Shown here: positions 29,660-39,957 of the stretch, piece by piece
Numbering within the stretch: position 1 is the stretch's first letter
How the letters are laid out: each line of letters begins with the position of its first letter
NCBI RefSeq assembly: GCF_001676655.1
Contig: NZ_LZDB01000002.1
Location: 1,302,001-1,366,000, forward strand
Length of the DNA: 64,000 bases
Origin: Perlucidibaca aquatica
GTDB lineage: Bacteria > Pseudomonadota > Gammaproteobacteria > Pseudomonadales > Moraxellaceae
Reading direction: 5' to 3'
The notes under the pieces: generated by a model
Told to the model about the DNA's origin: nothing
Seen by the model: only the letters and a program-made list of their open reading frames with translations
The model's database searches: none
Program-made: the position numbers and the translations under genes

Positions 29660-31186
29660 CTCCGGTCGCATATGCGGGAACAAGATCACATCCCGAATGC
29701 TTGGCGAGTCCGTAAACAACATCACCAGACGGTCAATACCAATGCCCTCGCCTGCTGTCGGCGGAAGACCGTACTCGAGCGCACGGATGTAATCGGCGTC
29801 GTAATGCATGGCTTCGTCGTCACCCGCATCCTTTTCACGCACTTGTTGCATGAAGCGCTCAGCTTGATCTTCCGGATCGTTCAGCTCTGAGAAGCCGTTG
29901 GCGATCTCACGTCCGCCAATGAAGAACTCGAAGCGGTCGGTGATGAATTCGTTGTCATCGTTACGGCGCGCCAGCGGCGAGACTTCGGCCGGATATTCAG
30001 TGATGAACGTCGGCTGGCGCAGCTGCGTCTCCACCGTCTCTTCGAAGATCAGCGTGTGCAGCTTGCCGATGCCCCAGATCGCCTTCACTTGCATCTTCAG
30101 CTGCTCACGCACGACCTTGGCGGCCTGGTCGTAGTCCCAGAGCTGCTCGCGGGTCAGGTGCGGGTTGTACTTGAGGATGGAGTCGACCATGGACAGGCGT
30201 TCGAACTTCGAGCCGAAGTCATAGACCTCACCCTGATACGGCACCATCGTGTTGCCGAGAATGTCTTGCGATAAGGTGCGCAGCATGTCTTCGGTGAGGT
30301 CCATCAGGTCGCGATAATCTGCGTAGGCCTGATAGAACTCAATCATGGTGAATTCAGGATTGTGACGCGCTGACACACCTTCGTTACGGAAGTTGCGGTT
30401 GATCTCGAACACGCGCTCGAAGCCACCCACGACCAGACGCTTGAGGTAAAGCTCGGGCGCGATGCGCAGAAACAACGGCATGTCGAGCGCATTATGGTGC
30501 GTGTTGAACGGCTTGGCGGCAGCGCCACCGGGGATGACATGCATCATCGGCGTTTCGACTTCCATGAAGTCGCGGCCGGCCATGAAGCGGCGGATGCCTT
30601 CAATCACTTGCGAACGAATGCGGAAGGCACGACGAGTGTCTTCACTGACAATCAGGTCAACGTAGCGCTGGCGATACTTCATTTCTTGATCGGCCATGCC
30701 GTGGAACTTGTCCGGCAGCGGACGCAGACCTTTGGTCAGCAAGCGCAAGCTTTCCACATGCAGTGATAGCTCGCCCATTTTGGTCTTAAAGACATAGCCC
30801 GTGGCACCGAAAATGTCGCCCAAGTCCGTCTGCTTAAAGGCCGCGTACGCCTCTTCACCAATGGCATCCCGCGAGATATAGAGCTGGATGCGACCGCCCA
30901 TGTCTTGAATGGTGGCAAAGCTGGCCTTACCCATGACACGCTTCAGCATCATGCGGCCGGCAATCGAGAAGGGATGCTTTTCAGCCTCAAGCACTTCAGG
31001 GGCGACGTCGCCAAATCGGGCGTGCAAATCCGTAGCCAGTGCGTCGCGACGGAAATCGTTAGGAAAGGCTTGGCCCTTCTCACGAATACCCGCGAGCTTT
31101 TGTTTGCGCTCGGCCATGAGCTTATTAACGTCGGCAGCTGGGGCGTCCGCTGCTGCGGTTACGGGCGTGTTCTGGTTATCTGTCAT
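29654..31186 (-). CDS. lysS: Lysyl-tRNA synthetase, class II
   Basis: LysS charges tRNA-Lys. It has 510 residues: an N-terminal OB-fold anticodon-binding domain (about 60-165) and the class II catalytic core with motif 2 ([18 protein letters not shown]) and motif 3 ([15 protein letters not shown]). A short Ala-rich N-terminal tail precedes the usual start region. It follows prfB by 12 nt in the same order as in E. coli, so the two are co-transcribed. Confidence 0.98.
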   Translation of the reverse strand: MTDNQNTPVTAAADAPAADVNKLMAERKQKLAGIREKGQAFPNDFRRDALATDLHARFGDVAPEVLEAEKHPFSIAGRMMLKRVMGKASFATIQDMGGRIQLYISRDAIGEEAYAAFKQTDLGDIFGATGYVFKTKMGELSLHVESLRLLTKGLRPLPDKFHGMADQEMKYRQRYVDLIVSEDTRRAFRIRSQVIEGIRRFMAGRDFMEVETPMMHVIPGGAAAKPFNTHHNALDMPLFLRIAPELYLKRLVVGGFERVFEINRNFRNEGVSARHNPEFTMIEFYQAYADYRDLMDLTEDMLRTLSQDILGNTMVPYQGEVYDFGSKFERLSMVDSILKYNPHLTREQLWDYDQAAKVVREQLKMQVKAIWGIGKLHTLIFEETVETQLRQPTFITEYPAEVSPLARRNDDNEFITDRFEFFIGGREIANGFSELNDPEDQAERFMQQVREKDAGDDEAMHYDADYIRALEYGLPPTAGEGIGIDRLVMLFTDSPSIRDVILFPHMRPEV

Positions 31187-31198
31187 GGTCGTATCCGC

Positions 31199-32294
31199 TT
31201 ACAGGCCCATCTTGAGCGAGGCTTCGATGAATTCGTCGATATCACCGTCAAGCACGGCGTTCGGGTTAGAGTTTTCGATGTTGCTGCGTAAATCTTTCAC
31301 GCGAGACTGGTCGAGCACATAAGAACGGATCTGGTGACCCCAACCAATATCAGATTTCGTGTCTTCTAGCGCTTGCTTAGCCGCGTTACGCTGCATCACG
31401 GCGAGCTCGTAGAGACGAGCACGCAGCATCTTCCACGCGCGATCGCGGTTAGCATGTTGCGAACGCTCGTTCTGACAGGCCACGACCGTGTTGGTCGGTA
31501 CGTGGGTGAGACGCACGGCCGAGTCGGTTTTGTTGATGTGCTGACCGCCGGCGCCGCTGGCGCGGTAGGTATCGGTACGGACATCCGACGGATTGATGTC
31601 GATCTCGATGTCATCATCAATTTCTGGCGATACGAACACGGCCGAGAACGAGGTGTGACGGCGATTGTCGGAGTCAAACGGCGACTTGCGGACTAGGCGA
31701 TGAATGCCCGTCTCAGTACGCAGCCAGCCAAAGGCATAATCGCCTTCGATGCGAATGGTCGCGGACTTAATACCCGCAACCTCACCATCCGACACTTCCA
31801 TGACCTCGGTCTTAAAGCCCTTCTTGTCGGCCCAGCGCAAGTACATGCGCAGCAGAATACTGGCCCAGTCCTGCGCCTCGGTGCCACCGGCCCCGGATTG
31901 AATATCAATAAAGCAGTGATTGGCGTCCATTTCGCCGGAAAACATGCGGCGGAATTCGAGATCGGAGAGCAGTTTGTCGAGATGATTTAGCTCGGCTGTC
32001 ACATCATCGAGCGTGCCTTCATCGTCCTCTTCTACGGCTAAATCCAACAGGTCTTTGGCGTCGGTTAGCCCCTGCGTGAGTTGGTCAATGGTGAGTACCA
32101 CCCCTTCCAACGCACTGCGTTCACGACCAATGTCTTGCGCCCTTTTCGGGTCATTCCAAATGCTAGGATCTTCGAGTTCGCGCAGGACTTCTTCCAAACG
32201 CTCCTTCTTCAGATCGTAGTCAAAGATACCCCCGGAGCGACTCGGTACGCTCAGTGAAGTCTTTGATTCGGTTCAGGTAGGGGTTGATTTCCAT
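31199..32294 (-). CDS. prfB: Peptide chain release factor 2, with programmed +1 frameshift
   Basis: RF2 recognises UGA and UAA and triggers peptide release. Translation starts at the ATG at 32294 ([13 protein letters not shown]), reads 24 codons to an in-frame UGA at 32222-32220, and must shift +1 to continue ([11 protein letters not shown]) to the stop at 31199. The full product is 364 residues, against 365 in E. coli. Visible motifs are SPF ([11 protein letters not shown]) for stop-codon reading and GGQ ([12 protein letters not shown]) for hydrolysis. The longest uninterrupted frame, from 32197, lacks the true N-terminus. Confidence 0.97.
32219..32236 (-). promoter_or_regulatory. prfB programmed frameshift signal
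   Basis: On the minus strand the sequence reads CCGGGGGTATCTTTGAC: a Shine-Dalgarno-like G-run, a short spacer, then CUU-UGA-C. This is the established autoregulatory element in which low RF2 favours slippage from CUU to UUU and so more RF2. Confidence 0.95.
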
Positions 32295-32371
32295 GGGGTA
32301 CACGCCAGCTGGGTTTCAAAGCGCGCGATTGTAGCCGATTCCCTGCAACGACGCATGTTCACATGGCGCTG

Positions 32372-34123
32372 TTATGACAACGCCTGCAGGTCCTCGATTC
32401 TCAATTGCAGCGTCTCCATGCCACGGAAGAAATTCAGATCCAGACGGTAAGCGAGCTTGACGCGCTTGCACGCTGCGTTCGGCCAAAGCGCGCGATCAAT
32501 ATTAAAGGCGATGCCATCAAAGATGCGATTGGAGTCGGGGTGACTCAAGCTGAGCTTGAGGTGCTTATCTTTCAGCAGTCGCTGATCCAGCAGCAAAAAT
32601 TCGCCTTCAAACAGCGGCTCGGGAAAGGCCTGACCCCACGGGCCCGCATCTCGCAGCAGACGCGCAGTCGTTTCCGTAAAGTCAGCCGGTGCAAGTTCAC
32701 CGTCGGTGAGCAAGACTGCCTCCAAATCGGCCTCATCAATCCAATCTCGGAGGACTTCATCGAAGGCCTCACGAAAGGCGGCAATGCTTGCACCCGGCAA
32801 GCTCAGGCCCGCAGCCATGGCATGGCCGCCAAACTTGGTTATCAAGCCCGGATAACGCGTCGCCACGGCATCTAACACATCCCGAATATGTACGCCCGGA
32901 ATCGATCGCGCCGAGCCTTTAAGCTCCGCAGGCTGTTCACCATAGGCCGGCGCTTGCGCGGGGGCAAACGCGATGACCGGACGGTGATAACGCTCTTTGA
33001 TGCGACCCGCCAAAATGCCAATGACGCCCTGGTGCCAGTGCCGGTCGTAAAGCACCAAACCATGCGGAAGTGTATCGGCTGTAAACTTTAGGGCATTGAG
33101 TGCCGCCATGGCCTCATTCTGCATGCCACCTTCGATGTCACGGCGTTCCTGATTGAGCGCATCGAGCTCGCCCGCCATGCGTAACGCAGCCGCCGGCGAG
33201 TCGGTAAGCAAACAGAGAATGCCCTCGGCCATGTCATCCAAGCGCCCCGCTGCATTGAGTCGCGGGGCCACGACAAAGCCCAAGTCAGTGGCTTGAAGAC
33301 GCGCCGGATCACGCTCCGCGACTTTCAACAAGGCCGTGATGCCTGGGCAGCAACGTCCTGCCCGAATACGCGCCAAACCTTGCTGAACCAGCAAACGATT
33401 ATTGGCATCGAGCGCAACAACATCCGCCACCGTGCCTAGCGCGACCAAATCCAAATAATCGGCCATGTTCGGCTCGGTTAGACCCTGTTCGGAAAACCAG
33501 CCGGCAGCGCGTAAGCGCGTACGCAAGGCGGACAACACGTAAAACACGACGCCAACACCGGCCAGATTTTTGCTCGGGAAATTGCAGCCAGGTTGATTGG
33601 GATTGACGATGGCATCCGCTGGCGGCAGGGTCGAACCCGGCAGGTGATGATCGGTAATGAGCACTCGCACACCCGCTGCCTGAGCGGCAATAACGCCTTC
33701 GTGGCTGGCAATGCCGTTATCCACGGTAATGATGAGTTGGGGCTGCTTCTCGGCTAACGCCAAGGCCACGATGCCCGGCGTAAGTCCATAGCCATAAGTA
33801 AAGCGATTGGGCACAAGAAAGTCGACGTGCCGCGCCCCCAATGCACGCAGCGCACGAACGGACAATGCGGTGCTGGTTGCGCCATCGGCATCAAAATCGC
33901 CAATGATGAGCAGACGCCATTGCTCACGCAGCGCACGTTGCAGCAGATCCAGAGCCGCCTCTAGCCCCTGCAGCGCGCTGGCTGGCTTCAATGCGGCCAA
34001 GGTCTGGGCCAACTCATCCGACGATTGCACCCCACGCGCCGCATACAAACGCGCCAGCAAGGGATGCACGCCAGGGAGGGCTGATGCAGCACTGGCACGG
34101 CGACGCCACACTTTGGTCGTCAT
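32372..34123 (-). CDS. recJ: Single-stranded-DNA-specific 5'-3' exonuclease RecJ
   Basis: RecJ acts in recombination and mismatch repair. The 583 residues show the DHH-family metal motifs: GDFDADGATS near 76, TVDNGIASHEG, the signature DHHLPGS, and the DHHA1 motif KFGGHAMAAGLSL. The C-terminal OB-fold is present. It lies between prfB and thrC on the same strand, with a terminator separating it from thrC. Confidence 0.96.
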   Translation of the reverse strand: MTTKVWRRRASAASALPGVHPLLARLYAARGVQSSDELAQTLAALKPASALQGLEAALDLLQRALREQWRLLIIGDFDADGATSTALSVRALRALGARHVDFLVPNRFTYGYGLTPGIVALALAEKQPQLIITVDNGIASHEGVIAAQAAGVRVLITDHHLPGSTLPPADAIVNPNQPGCNFPSKNLAGVGVVFYVLSALRTRLRAAGWFSEQGLTEPNMADYLDLVALGTVADVVALDANNRLLVQQGLARIRAGRCCPGITALLKVAERDPARLQATDLGFVVAPRLNAAGRLDDMAEGILCLLTDSPAAALRMAGELDALNQERRDIEGGMQNEAMAALNALKFTADTLPHGLVLYDRHWHQGVIGILAGRIKERYHRPVIAFAPAQAPAYGEQPAELKGSARSIPGVHIRDVLDAVATRYPGLITKFGGHAMAAGLSLPGASIAAFREAFDEVLRDWIDEADLEAVLLTDGELAPADFTETTARLLRDAGPWGQAFPEPLFEGEFLLLDQRLLKDKHLKLSLSHPDSNRIFDGIAFNIDRALWPNAACKRVKLAYRLDLNFFRGMETLQLRIEDLQALS

Positions 34124-34154
34124 CTCAGCGCTCTCCGAAATTCATCTTCGCCAT

Positions 34155-34180
34155 AAAAAAAGCCGCCCGCAGGCGGCCTT
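34155..34180 (-). terminator. Rho-independent terminator of hom-thrC
   Basis: On the minus strand GCCGCC, loop TGCG, GGCGGC is followed by seven Ts (A-run 34155-34161 on the plus strand). It lies about 20 bp past the thrC stop. Confidence 0.9.
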
Positions 34181-34197
34181 GAGCAGGCAGGGATGCG

Positions 34198-35349
34198 TTA
34201 AACACCCATGGTCTGCAGGATGCTGTCGCGCACTTGATCCAGCTTGGCATCAATGGTCTTAAGCACGGCACTGGCGCACTGGCCAATTGCAGTGTCAGGA
34301 TCCTTCAGGCCATTGCCGGTCAATGTGCAGACAATCACCGAGCCTTCCGGAATCTTGCCGCTCTTAATGTCACGCAGCGCACCGCTGAGTGATGCCGCTG
34401 ATGCAGGCTCACAGAAAATTCCTTCCGACATGGCCAGCAGACGTTGGGTGTCGAGAATTTCTTGATCGGCCAGCTCGTCGAACCAACCGCCCGATTCTTT
34501 CATCACGGTGTGCGCCTGCGCCCAACTCTGTGGGTTACCAATACGAATCGCAGTGGCTACGGTTTCCGGATTAAGCACGGGTTCGCCACGCACAAAGGGA
34601 GCCGAACCTGCGGCTTGGTAGCCCACCATTTTCGGACGGCCCGTGGTGATCGGGGCTTTCGGGTAACGGCAATCTCCATCGCAGAAGGCGCAGGAATCCG
34701 TGACTTTTTGACCGATCGGCGTGGAGGACTCACAGTAGCCAATCCAATGCGCGGTGATGTTGCCCGCATTACCAACAGGCAGGCAGTGATAGTCTGGTGC
34801 GCGGCCCAGCTCTTCCACAATTTCAAATGCTGCTGTTTTCTGGCCCTGCAGACGGAACGGGTTCACCGAATTCACGATAGTGACTGGGGCTTCGTTGGCC
34901 ACTTGCTTGACCAGCTCCATGCCATCGTCAAAGTTGCCGCGAATCTGCAGCGTGATGGCACCGTACATCATGGCCTGAGCAAGCTTACCCATGGCGATCT
35001 TGCCTTCCGGAATCAGCACGAAAGCTTTGATGCCGGCGCGCGCGGCATAGGCCGCCGCAGCCGCAGACGTATTGCCCGTGGACGCACAGATCACAGCCTT
35101 AGAGCCCGCTTCCACAGCCTTGGTCACGGCCATGGTCATGCCACGATCCTTGAATGAGCCCGTGGGGTTCAGACCTTCGTACTTCACGTAGATTTCAACA
35201 TTCTTGCCGATTAAGGCTGGAATGTTCTTCAGCTTCAACAGCGGCGTATTGCCCTCGCCCAGCGAAATCAAACGCGTATCTGCACTGACCGGCAGGCGGT
35301 CACGGTAGCGGCTGATGAGGCCGGTGTAGCGATTGCCTAAAGTGGTCAT
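34198..35349 (-). CDS. thrC: Threonine synthase with a Cys-rich insertion
   Basis: ThrC converts O-phosphohomoserine to threonine using PLP. It is the short type (383 residues), with PLP Lys67 in NPTGSFKDRG, the STGNTSAAAAAYAARAG phosphate region and the GNAGNITAHW glycine loop. Compared with the Bacillus-type enzyme it has about 20 extra residues after GNITAHWIGY, holding Cys206, Cys220, Cys223 and Cys227 (SCAFCDGDC). That pattern could bind zinc or an Fe-S cluster, or form a disulfide. The start codon overlaps the hom stop by 4 bases, so translation is coupled. Confidence 0.96.
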   Translation of the reverse strand: MTTLGNRYTGLISRYRDRLPVSADTRLISLGEGNTPLLKLKNIPALIGKNVEIYVKYEGLNPTGSFKDRGMTMAVTKAVEAGSKAVICASTGNTSAAAAAYAARAGIKAFVLIPEGKIAMGKLAQAMMYGAITLQIRGNFDDGMELVKQVANEAPVTIVNSVNPFRLQGQKTAAFEIVEELGRAPDYHCLPVGNAGNITAHWIGYCESSTPIGQKVTDSCAFCDGDCRYPKAPITTGRPKMVGYQAAGSAPFVRGEPVLNPETVATAIRIGNPQSWAQAHTVMKESGGWFDELADQEILDTQRLLAMSEGIFCEPASAASLSGALRDIKSGKIPEGSVIVCTLTGNGLKDPDTAIGQCASAVLKTIDAKLDQVRDSILQTMGV

Positions 35350-36659
35350 GCCAAAGTCTCCAAACGAATACGGGTCACGGCACCAACGATATCGCTCAGT
35401 GCTTCCAGTTCGGCGATGGCGCGGTTCATTTCACGCTCCAATACCGGGTTAGTCAGAATAATTACGGGGACAGCGCCCTCGGCCTGCACCGGCTTTTGCA
35501 CAATGGCTTCGATGCTAATGCCACGACTGCTGAGAATGCGCGTGACATCGGCAAGCACACCGGGCTTGTCTTCGGCTTGCAAGCGCAGGAAGTACGATGT
35601 CACCACCGACTCCATGGGCAAAATCGGGGTGGCAGCAATGGCTTGTGGCATAAACGCCAGGTGCGGCACATTGGGCGAAGATTCGGCGGTCAGCGAACGC
35701 ACCAAATCCACGATGTCTGCCACTACCGCCGAAGCGGTTGGACCAGCGCCCGCGCCGGCACCGTAATACAAGGTTGCGCCCACCGGATCGGACTGCACCA
35801 AGACAGCATTTTTTACGCCATGCACATTAGCAATCAAACGCTCGGCCGGAATCAGCGTGGGGTGCACGCGCAGCTCAATGCCATCCGCGGTACGACGCGC
35901 AATGCCGAGATGCTTAATGCGATAGCCCAGCTCTTCGGCATACGCCACGTCGTCACGCGTGAGCTGGGTGATGCCTTCAACATAAGCCTTGTCGAACTGC
36001 AGCGGAATACCAAACGCCAGCGAGGCCATGATGGTGAGCTTGTGCGCAGCATCAATGCCTTCAACATCAAACGCCGGATCCGCTTCGGCATAGCCCAGCG
36101 CCTGTGCTTCCACCAGCACGTCGGCAAAGTCACGGCCCTTGTCGCGCATTTCGGTCAAAATGAAATTGCCGGTGCCGTTGATGATGCCGGCCAGCCAGTC
36201 CACCCGGTTCGCTGCCAGACCTTCACGCAGCACCTTAATGATGGGTACGCCACCCGCAACCGCCGCTTCAAAAGCGACATAGACACCCTTGGCTTCGGCT
36301 GCGGCAAAGATTTCGTTGCCATGCTCGGCCAGCAGCCACTTGTTGGCGGTGACCACATGCTTGCCGTTGGCAATCGCCTGCAGCACGATTTCACGCGCGG
36401 TAGTGGTACCGCCAATGACTTCCACCACGATGTCCACGGCCGGATCATTAACCACGGCAAAGATATCGTTGCTGACGGTGATACCAGCCAATTCCAGACC
36501 CGGCTTGTCACGACGAATGCCGACATGCGATACGCGAATCTCGCGACCGGTGCGGCGCGACAGTTCTGCCGCATTGTCACGCAGCAAGTTCAAGGCGCCA
36601 CCACCGACGGTACCGAGACCGACGATACCGACATTGACCGGTTTGTTGAGAGCGTTCAC
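35346..36659 (-). CDS. hom: Homoserine dehydrogenase
   Basis: Hom reduces aspartate semialdehyde to homoserine. The 437 residues contain the NAD(P)-binding GIVGLGTVGGG at the N-terminus, the catalytic-domain signature (AGIINGTGNFILTEM, ALGYAEADPAFDVEGIDAAHK) and a C-terminal ACT domain (about 355-430, LRLQAEDKPGVLADVTRILS), the usual site of threonine feedback. It is not fused to aspartokinase. It forms an operon with thrC. About 100 bp separate it from dsbC. Confidence 0.97.
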   Translation of the reverse strand: MNALNKPVNVGIVGLGTVGGGALNLLRDNAAELSRRTGREIRVSHVGIRRDKPGLELAGITVSNDIFAVVNDPAVDIVVEVIGGTTTAREIVLQAIANGKHVVTANKWLLAEHGNEIFAAAEAKGVYVAFEAAVAGGVPIIKVLREGLAANRVDWLAGIINGTGNFILTEMRDKGRDFADVLVEAQALGYAEADPAFDVEGIDAAHKLTIMASLAFGIPLQFDKAYVEGITQLTRDDVAYAEELGYRIKHLGIARRTADGIELRVHPTLIPAERLIANVHGVKNAVLVQSDPVGATLYYGAGAGAGPTASAVVADIVDLVRSLTAESSPNVPHLAFMPQAIAATPILPMESVVTSYFLRLQAEDKPGVLADVTRILSSRGISIEAIVQKPVQAEGAVPVIILTNPVLEREMNRAIAELEALSDIVGAVTRIRLETLA

Positions 36660-36762
36660 GACACCACCTAAAGAAGCTAATGAGCCAGCAACAAGGCGTT
36701 GCCGGCCCGAAAAATCAAGGCGCGCATTATAACGGCGAACGCGCGTTTGTCGAACCGCCCGC

Positions 36763-37500
36763 TTAGTTCAAACCTAGGCGTTGCGCAGCTTGCTTAGCGG
36801 TTAAATAGCCGCCCAATTGCCGGCCTTTTTCATCAAAAATGGCTGGCGTGCCGGTAACGCCCATTTGCTGGCCGAGGGCGTATTGCTCTGCGATGGGGGC
36901 TTTACAACCCTTGCGTGCCGCTGGCACGGGTTGGCCCTGCTTGGCCATGGTCATGGCTTGCTCTGGGTTGCTGGCACACCAAATACTGGCTAACTCAGCG
37001 CCGGTTCCCGCATTAGCTCCCACGCGCGGCAGGTCTCTGGGGTACGCCAAATAGCGCACTTCGATGCCCATTTGATTCATCGCAGGCACTTCCTGATGCA
37101 GCTTGCGGCAATAGCCGCAGTGGGTATCAGTGAACACCGTAATCACGGCTTTAGGCTTGCCATTTGCTGGAAAAACAACTGCTTGACGCTTATCAATGGC
37201 GCGAATTAAACCCACGCGCGCACTGGCCTGAGCCTGTTCGGTCAGGTTCACCACTTGCTTGCCCTTGAGCTGCAATAACTCACCTTGTAAGACAAATTGA
37301 CCGTCAGCACTCACGTAAACCAACGCGCCAGGAATCGATACTTCATAAAAGCCCGGCAACGCGGCCGGTTTAATCGATTTAATGTCTGTGCCGGGCACTG
37401 CTTGCTGCAACTTGCTCCGAATGACGTCTTCTGGGCCTGCAAAGGCGACACCGGCCGTAACAACAAGCCATAGGGCAAACGTGGTTTTAAACAGGCGCAT
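36763..37500 (-). CDS. dsbC: Periplasmic disulfide isomerase DsbC
   Basis: DsbC corrects wrong disulfides in exported proteins. It has 245 residues: signal peptide 1-21 (cleavage at AFA/GPED), an N-terminal dimerisation domain to about 85, and a thioredoxin-fold domain with the redox pair Cys128-Gly-Tyr-Cys131 in DTHCGYCRKLH. The cis-Pro loop is VTGTPAIF. A second Cys pair (IWCAS and KGCKAP) matches the structural disulfide of DsbC. It sits downstream of xerD, an arrangement shared with E. coli. Confidence 0.95.
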   Translation of the reverse strand: MRLFKTTFALWLVVTAGVAFAGPEDVIRSKLQQAVPGTDIKSIKPAALPGFYEVSIPGALVYVSADGQFVLQGELLQLKGKQVVNLTEQAQASARVGLIRAIDKRQAVVFPANGKPKAVITVFTDTHCGYCRKLHQEVPAMNQMGIEVRYLAYPRDLPRVGANAGTGAELASIWCASNPEQAMTMAKQGQPVPAARKGCKAPIAEQYALGQQMGVTGTPAIFDEKGRQLGGYLTAKQAAQRLGLN

Positions 37501-37581
37501 TGGCTTGTCCTCTAAAATGAAATATGGCCAACAGGGAACGAATTCTTGGGGGCTAGAGCATACGAGAAAGTCCGGCCAGCG

Positions 37582-38493
37582 TCAGCCTCTTGGGTGGTGC
37601 TGAGCATGCAGTTCTTGCAGACGTTGTCGAGCCACATGGGTATAAATTTGCGTGGTGGATAAGTCGCTATGGCCCAGCAATAGCTGAATCACACGCAAAT
37701 CCGCGCCATGATTCAATAAATGGGTCGCAAAAGCATGGCGCAAAGTATGCGGCGATACCGACGCTGAAATAGTGGCTTGCAGTGCATAACGCTTAATCAA
37801 ATGCCAAAAATTTTCACGGGTCATGGCACTGCCGCGCTGAGTAATAAATAACGCCGGGACCGTGCCCTTAAGCAGCTGCGGCCTAGCCTCATCTAGATAA
37901 CGCTGCAACCAATTCGCCGCGGTTTCTCCAAGGGGCACTAGGCGCTCCTTGCTGCCCTTACCCATCACCCGTAAAAACCCGCCGCGCAAATTCACCGCCG
38001 CTAACGGCAGGCCTGTCAGCTCGCTGACCCGCAAACCACAGGCATAGAGCAGCTCCAGCATGGCCTTGTCACGCAAGCCCAATGCCGTAGTCACATCGGG
38101 CGCGGCCAACAGCGCATCCACATCTGACTCGGATAAATCCTTGGGCAAGGGCCGACCTAAGCGTGGGCTATCCAGACCAATGGTGGGGTCTTGAGTCGCC
38201 TCACCGCGCGCCAGCAAGCCACGCCACAAATGGCGTAAAGCAGACTGCAGACGCGAAACGGAGCGCGGACTCTTGGTCATCACTTCTGGGCTGGCCAGAT
38301 AGGCCGCCAGGTCGTCATGGCCTAATGCCAGCAAATCACGCGGCGCGACCCAGGTTGCCAGCGCGGCGGCATCACTGAGGTAAGCCTTGCGGGTATGCTG
38401 GCTCAGGCCCTCAGCGGCGAGCTGGTGACGAAAACTGGTCAGCACGCGCTCGGAGGCGCTGGAAATCTCAGGGGGATCAATGGCATTTATCAT
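37582..38493 (-). CDS. xerD: Site-specific tyrosine recombinase XerD
   Basis: XerD resolves chromosome dimers at dif with XerC. The 303 residues have a SAM-like N-terminal domain (about 12-98) and the catalytic residues: Arg in CGLRVSELTG, His-x-x-Arg in SPHTLRHAFATHLL, His in LLGHSDLSTTQ and the nucleophile Tyr in IYTHV. Position next to dsbC and sequence near HADLRVIQLLLGHS favour XerD over XerC. Confidence 0.93.
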   Translation of the reverse strand: MINAIDPPEISSASERVLTSFRHQLAAEGLSQHTRKAYLSDAAALATWVAPRDLLALGHDDLAAYLASPEVMTKSPRSVSRLQSALRHLWRGLLARGEATQDPTIGLDSPRLGRPLPKDLSESDVDALLAAPDVTTALGLRDKAMLELLYACGLRVSELTGLPLAAVNLRGGFLRVMGKGSKERLVPLGETAANWLQRYLDEARPQLLKGTVPALFITQRGSAMTRENFWHLIKRYALQATISASVSPHTLRHAFATHLLNHGADLRVIQLLLGHSDLSTTQIYTHVARQRLQELHAQHHPRG

Positions 38494-38536
38494 GCTGGCA
38501 GTCTAACGCATCCCATTCAGTGCTTGGCATGGGCAT

Positions 38537-38573
38537 AAAAAAACCGCTCACGGCTTGCACCGGAGCGGTTTTT
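38537..38573. terminator. Terminator after rplS
   Basis: AAAAACCGCTC and GAGCGGTTTTT pair around a 13-base loop. A-runs on the plus strand give the T-run for the minus-strand rpsP-rplS operon. It is symmetrical and may work both ways. Confidence 0.85.
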
Positions 38574-38637
38574 CATGCTGATGCTGTACCGCGTTGGCAG
38601 CACAGCAGGCGTGCCGAATAAGGTCCTTGCGGAAGCC

Positions 38638-39009
38638 TTATTTCGGAGCGCGCGGAGCCAGCTTTTCTTTGATACGTGCCGACTTGCCGGAACGATCGCG
38701 GAGGTAGTACAGCTTGGCGCGGCGAACATCACCACGACGCTTCACTTCGATGCTCGAAATCACCGGGGAATGGGTCTGGAACACACGTTCCACGCCAATG
38801 CCGTTGGAAATCTTGCGAACGGTGAAAGCGGAGTTCAGGCCACGGTTTTTGATCGCAATAACCACGCCTTCGTAGGCCTGGAGACGCTCACGGTCGCCTT
38901 CCTTTACTTTCACTTGCACAACCACGGTGTCGCCTGGGGCGAAAGCCGGGATATTGGTTTTCAGCTGGGCATTTTCCACAGCTTGAACTAACGGGTGCTT
39001 ACCACTCAT
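38638..39009 (-). CDS. rplS: 50S ribosomal protein L19
   Basis: L19 lies at the 30S-50S interface. The 123 residues show the family core [33 protein letters not shown] and [16 protein letters not shown]. It is the last gene of the rpsP-rimM-trmD-rplS operon, 156 bp after trmD. Confidence 0.98.
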   Translation of the reverse strand: MSGKHPLVQAVENAQLKTNIPAFAPGDTVVVQVKVKEGDRERLQAYEGVVIAIKNRGLNSAFTVRKISNGIGVERVFQTHSPVISSIEVKRRGDVRRAKLYYLRDRSGKSARIKEKLAPRAPK

Positions 39010-39165
39010 GTTACTTCTCCGACTACCCCTAACCAGAGGCTAAGCGCATGGTTTAGGGTGCTACCAGATGCCTGTCTGACCCGGCGGCTCATGGCCTGAC
39101 ACGGGCGGCATCTAACCTGGAACGCAGAGGCTAAGGCGCATGCGGTCCCCTCGAACTTCGCTGGC
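39010..39165. repeat. trmD-rplS spacer with a direct repeat
   Basis: This 156-bp spacer holds two near-copies of CAGAGGCTAAGCGCATG, at 39034-39050 and 39125-39142 (the second with one extra G). I see no gene. It may contain an internal promoter or a regulatory leader for rplS. Confidence 0.35.
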
Positions 39166-39915
39166 TCAGGCGTTGTCGGCTTGATCCAGCAAGGTACGTT
39201 CTTGCTTGCTCAACGTGCGACCCACGAGTAAGTCGGGGCGTCGCGCACGTGTACGCAATAAACTTTGCTGCAAGCGCCAGCGCTTAATCGCCGCATGGTC
39301 GCCACTGAGCAGCACCGCCGGAACACTCTCGCCGTCGTACACCTCAGGTCGGGTGTAGTGCGGGCAATCAAGCAATCCGTCGGTAAACGAATCTTCTATG
39401 GCGGATGCCTCGGTGTTCAACACACCCGGCAGCAACCTCGCCATCGCATCGATCATGACCATGGCCGGCAACTCACCGCCAGACAGCACATAGTCACCAA
39501 TCGACCATTCCGCATCGACTTCACGCGCAATGAGGCGCTCGTCGATGCCTTCGTAACGGCCACAGAGCAGAATTAAACCTTGCTCGCCGTGGCTTGCCAC
39601 CAATTCCTTAACACCCGCCTGGTCAAGCTGACAACCTTGCGGTGACAGGTAAATCACCAGTGCCTGCACACCCAGCCCTGCGGCTTCGGCTCGCGCTGCA
39701 GCAATGGCACGACGCAGCGGCTCAATCAGCATCACCATGCCGGGGCCGCCACCATAGGGACGGTCATCGACACGGCGATAGTTATCCTCGGTAAAGTCAC
39801 GAGGATTCCAGCTCGCCAGCGTGAGCTTGCCAGTGGCAACGGCTCGTGCTGTTACACCCGACTCGCTGATGGCCCGGAACATGTCCGGGAACAAAGTGAT
39901 GAGGCCTACCCACAT
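39166..39915 (-). CDS. trmD: tRNA (guanine-37-N1)-methyltransferase
   Basis: TrmD methylates G37 of tRNAs with SAM and prevents frameshifting. The ATG at 39915 gives 249 residues and matches the family start [13 protein letters not shown]. The ORF is open 18 bp further, without support. Knot-forming motifs are [18 protein letters not shown] and [30 protein letters not shown] is also conserved. Confidence 0.97.
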   Translation of the reverse strand: MWVGLITLFPDMFRAISESGVTARAVATGKLTLASWNPRDFTEDNYRRVDDRPYGGGPGMVMLIEPLRRAIAAARAEAAGLGVQALVIYLSPQGCQLDQAGVKELVASHGEQGLILLCGRYEGIDERLIAREVDAEWSIGDYVLSGGELPAMVMIDAMARLLPGVLNTEASAIEDSFTDGLLDCPHYTRPEVYDGESVPAVLLSGDHAAIKRWRLQQSLLRTRARRPDLLVGRTLSKQERTLLDQADNA

Positions 39916-39957
39916 GGCACTGCCCTCTGCCATCCAAGCCTACATCAGCCCGTCGGC

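Noticed and set aside
35496-36671. 391-codon open frame antisense to hom
   Set aside because: It lies wholly opposite a clear homoserine dehydrogenase and is His/Arg-rich, as expected from GC-biased codons.
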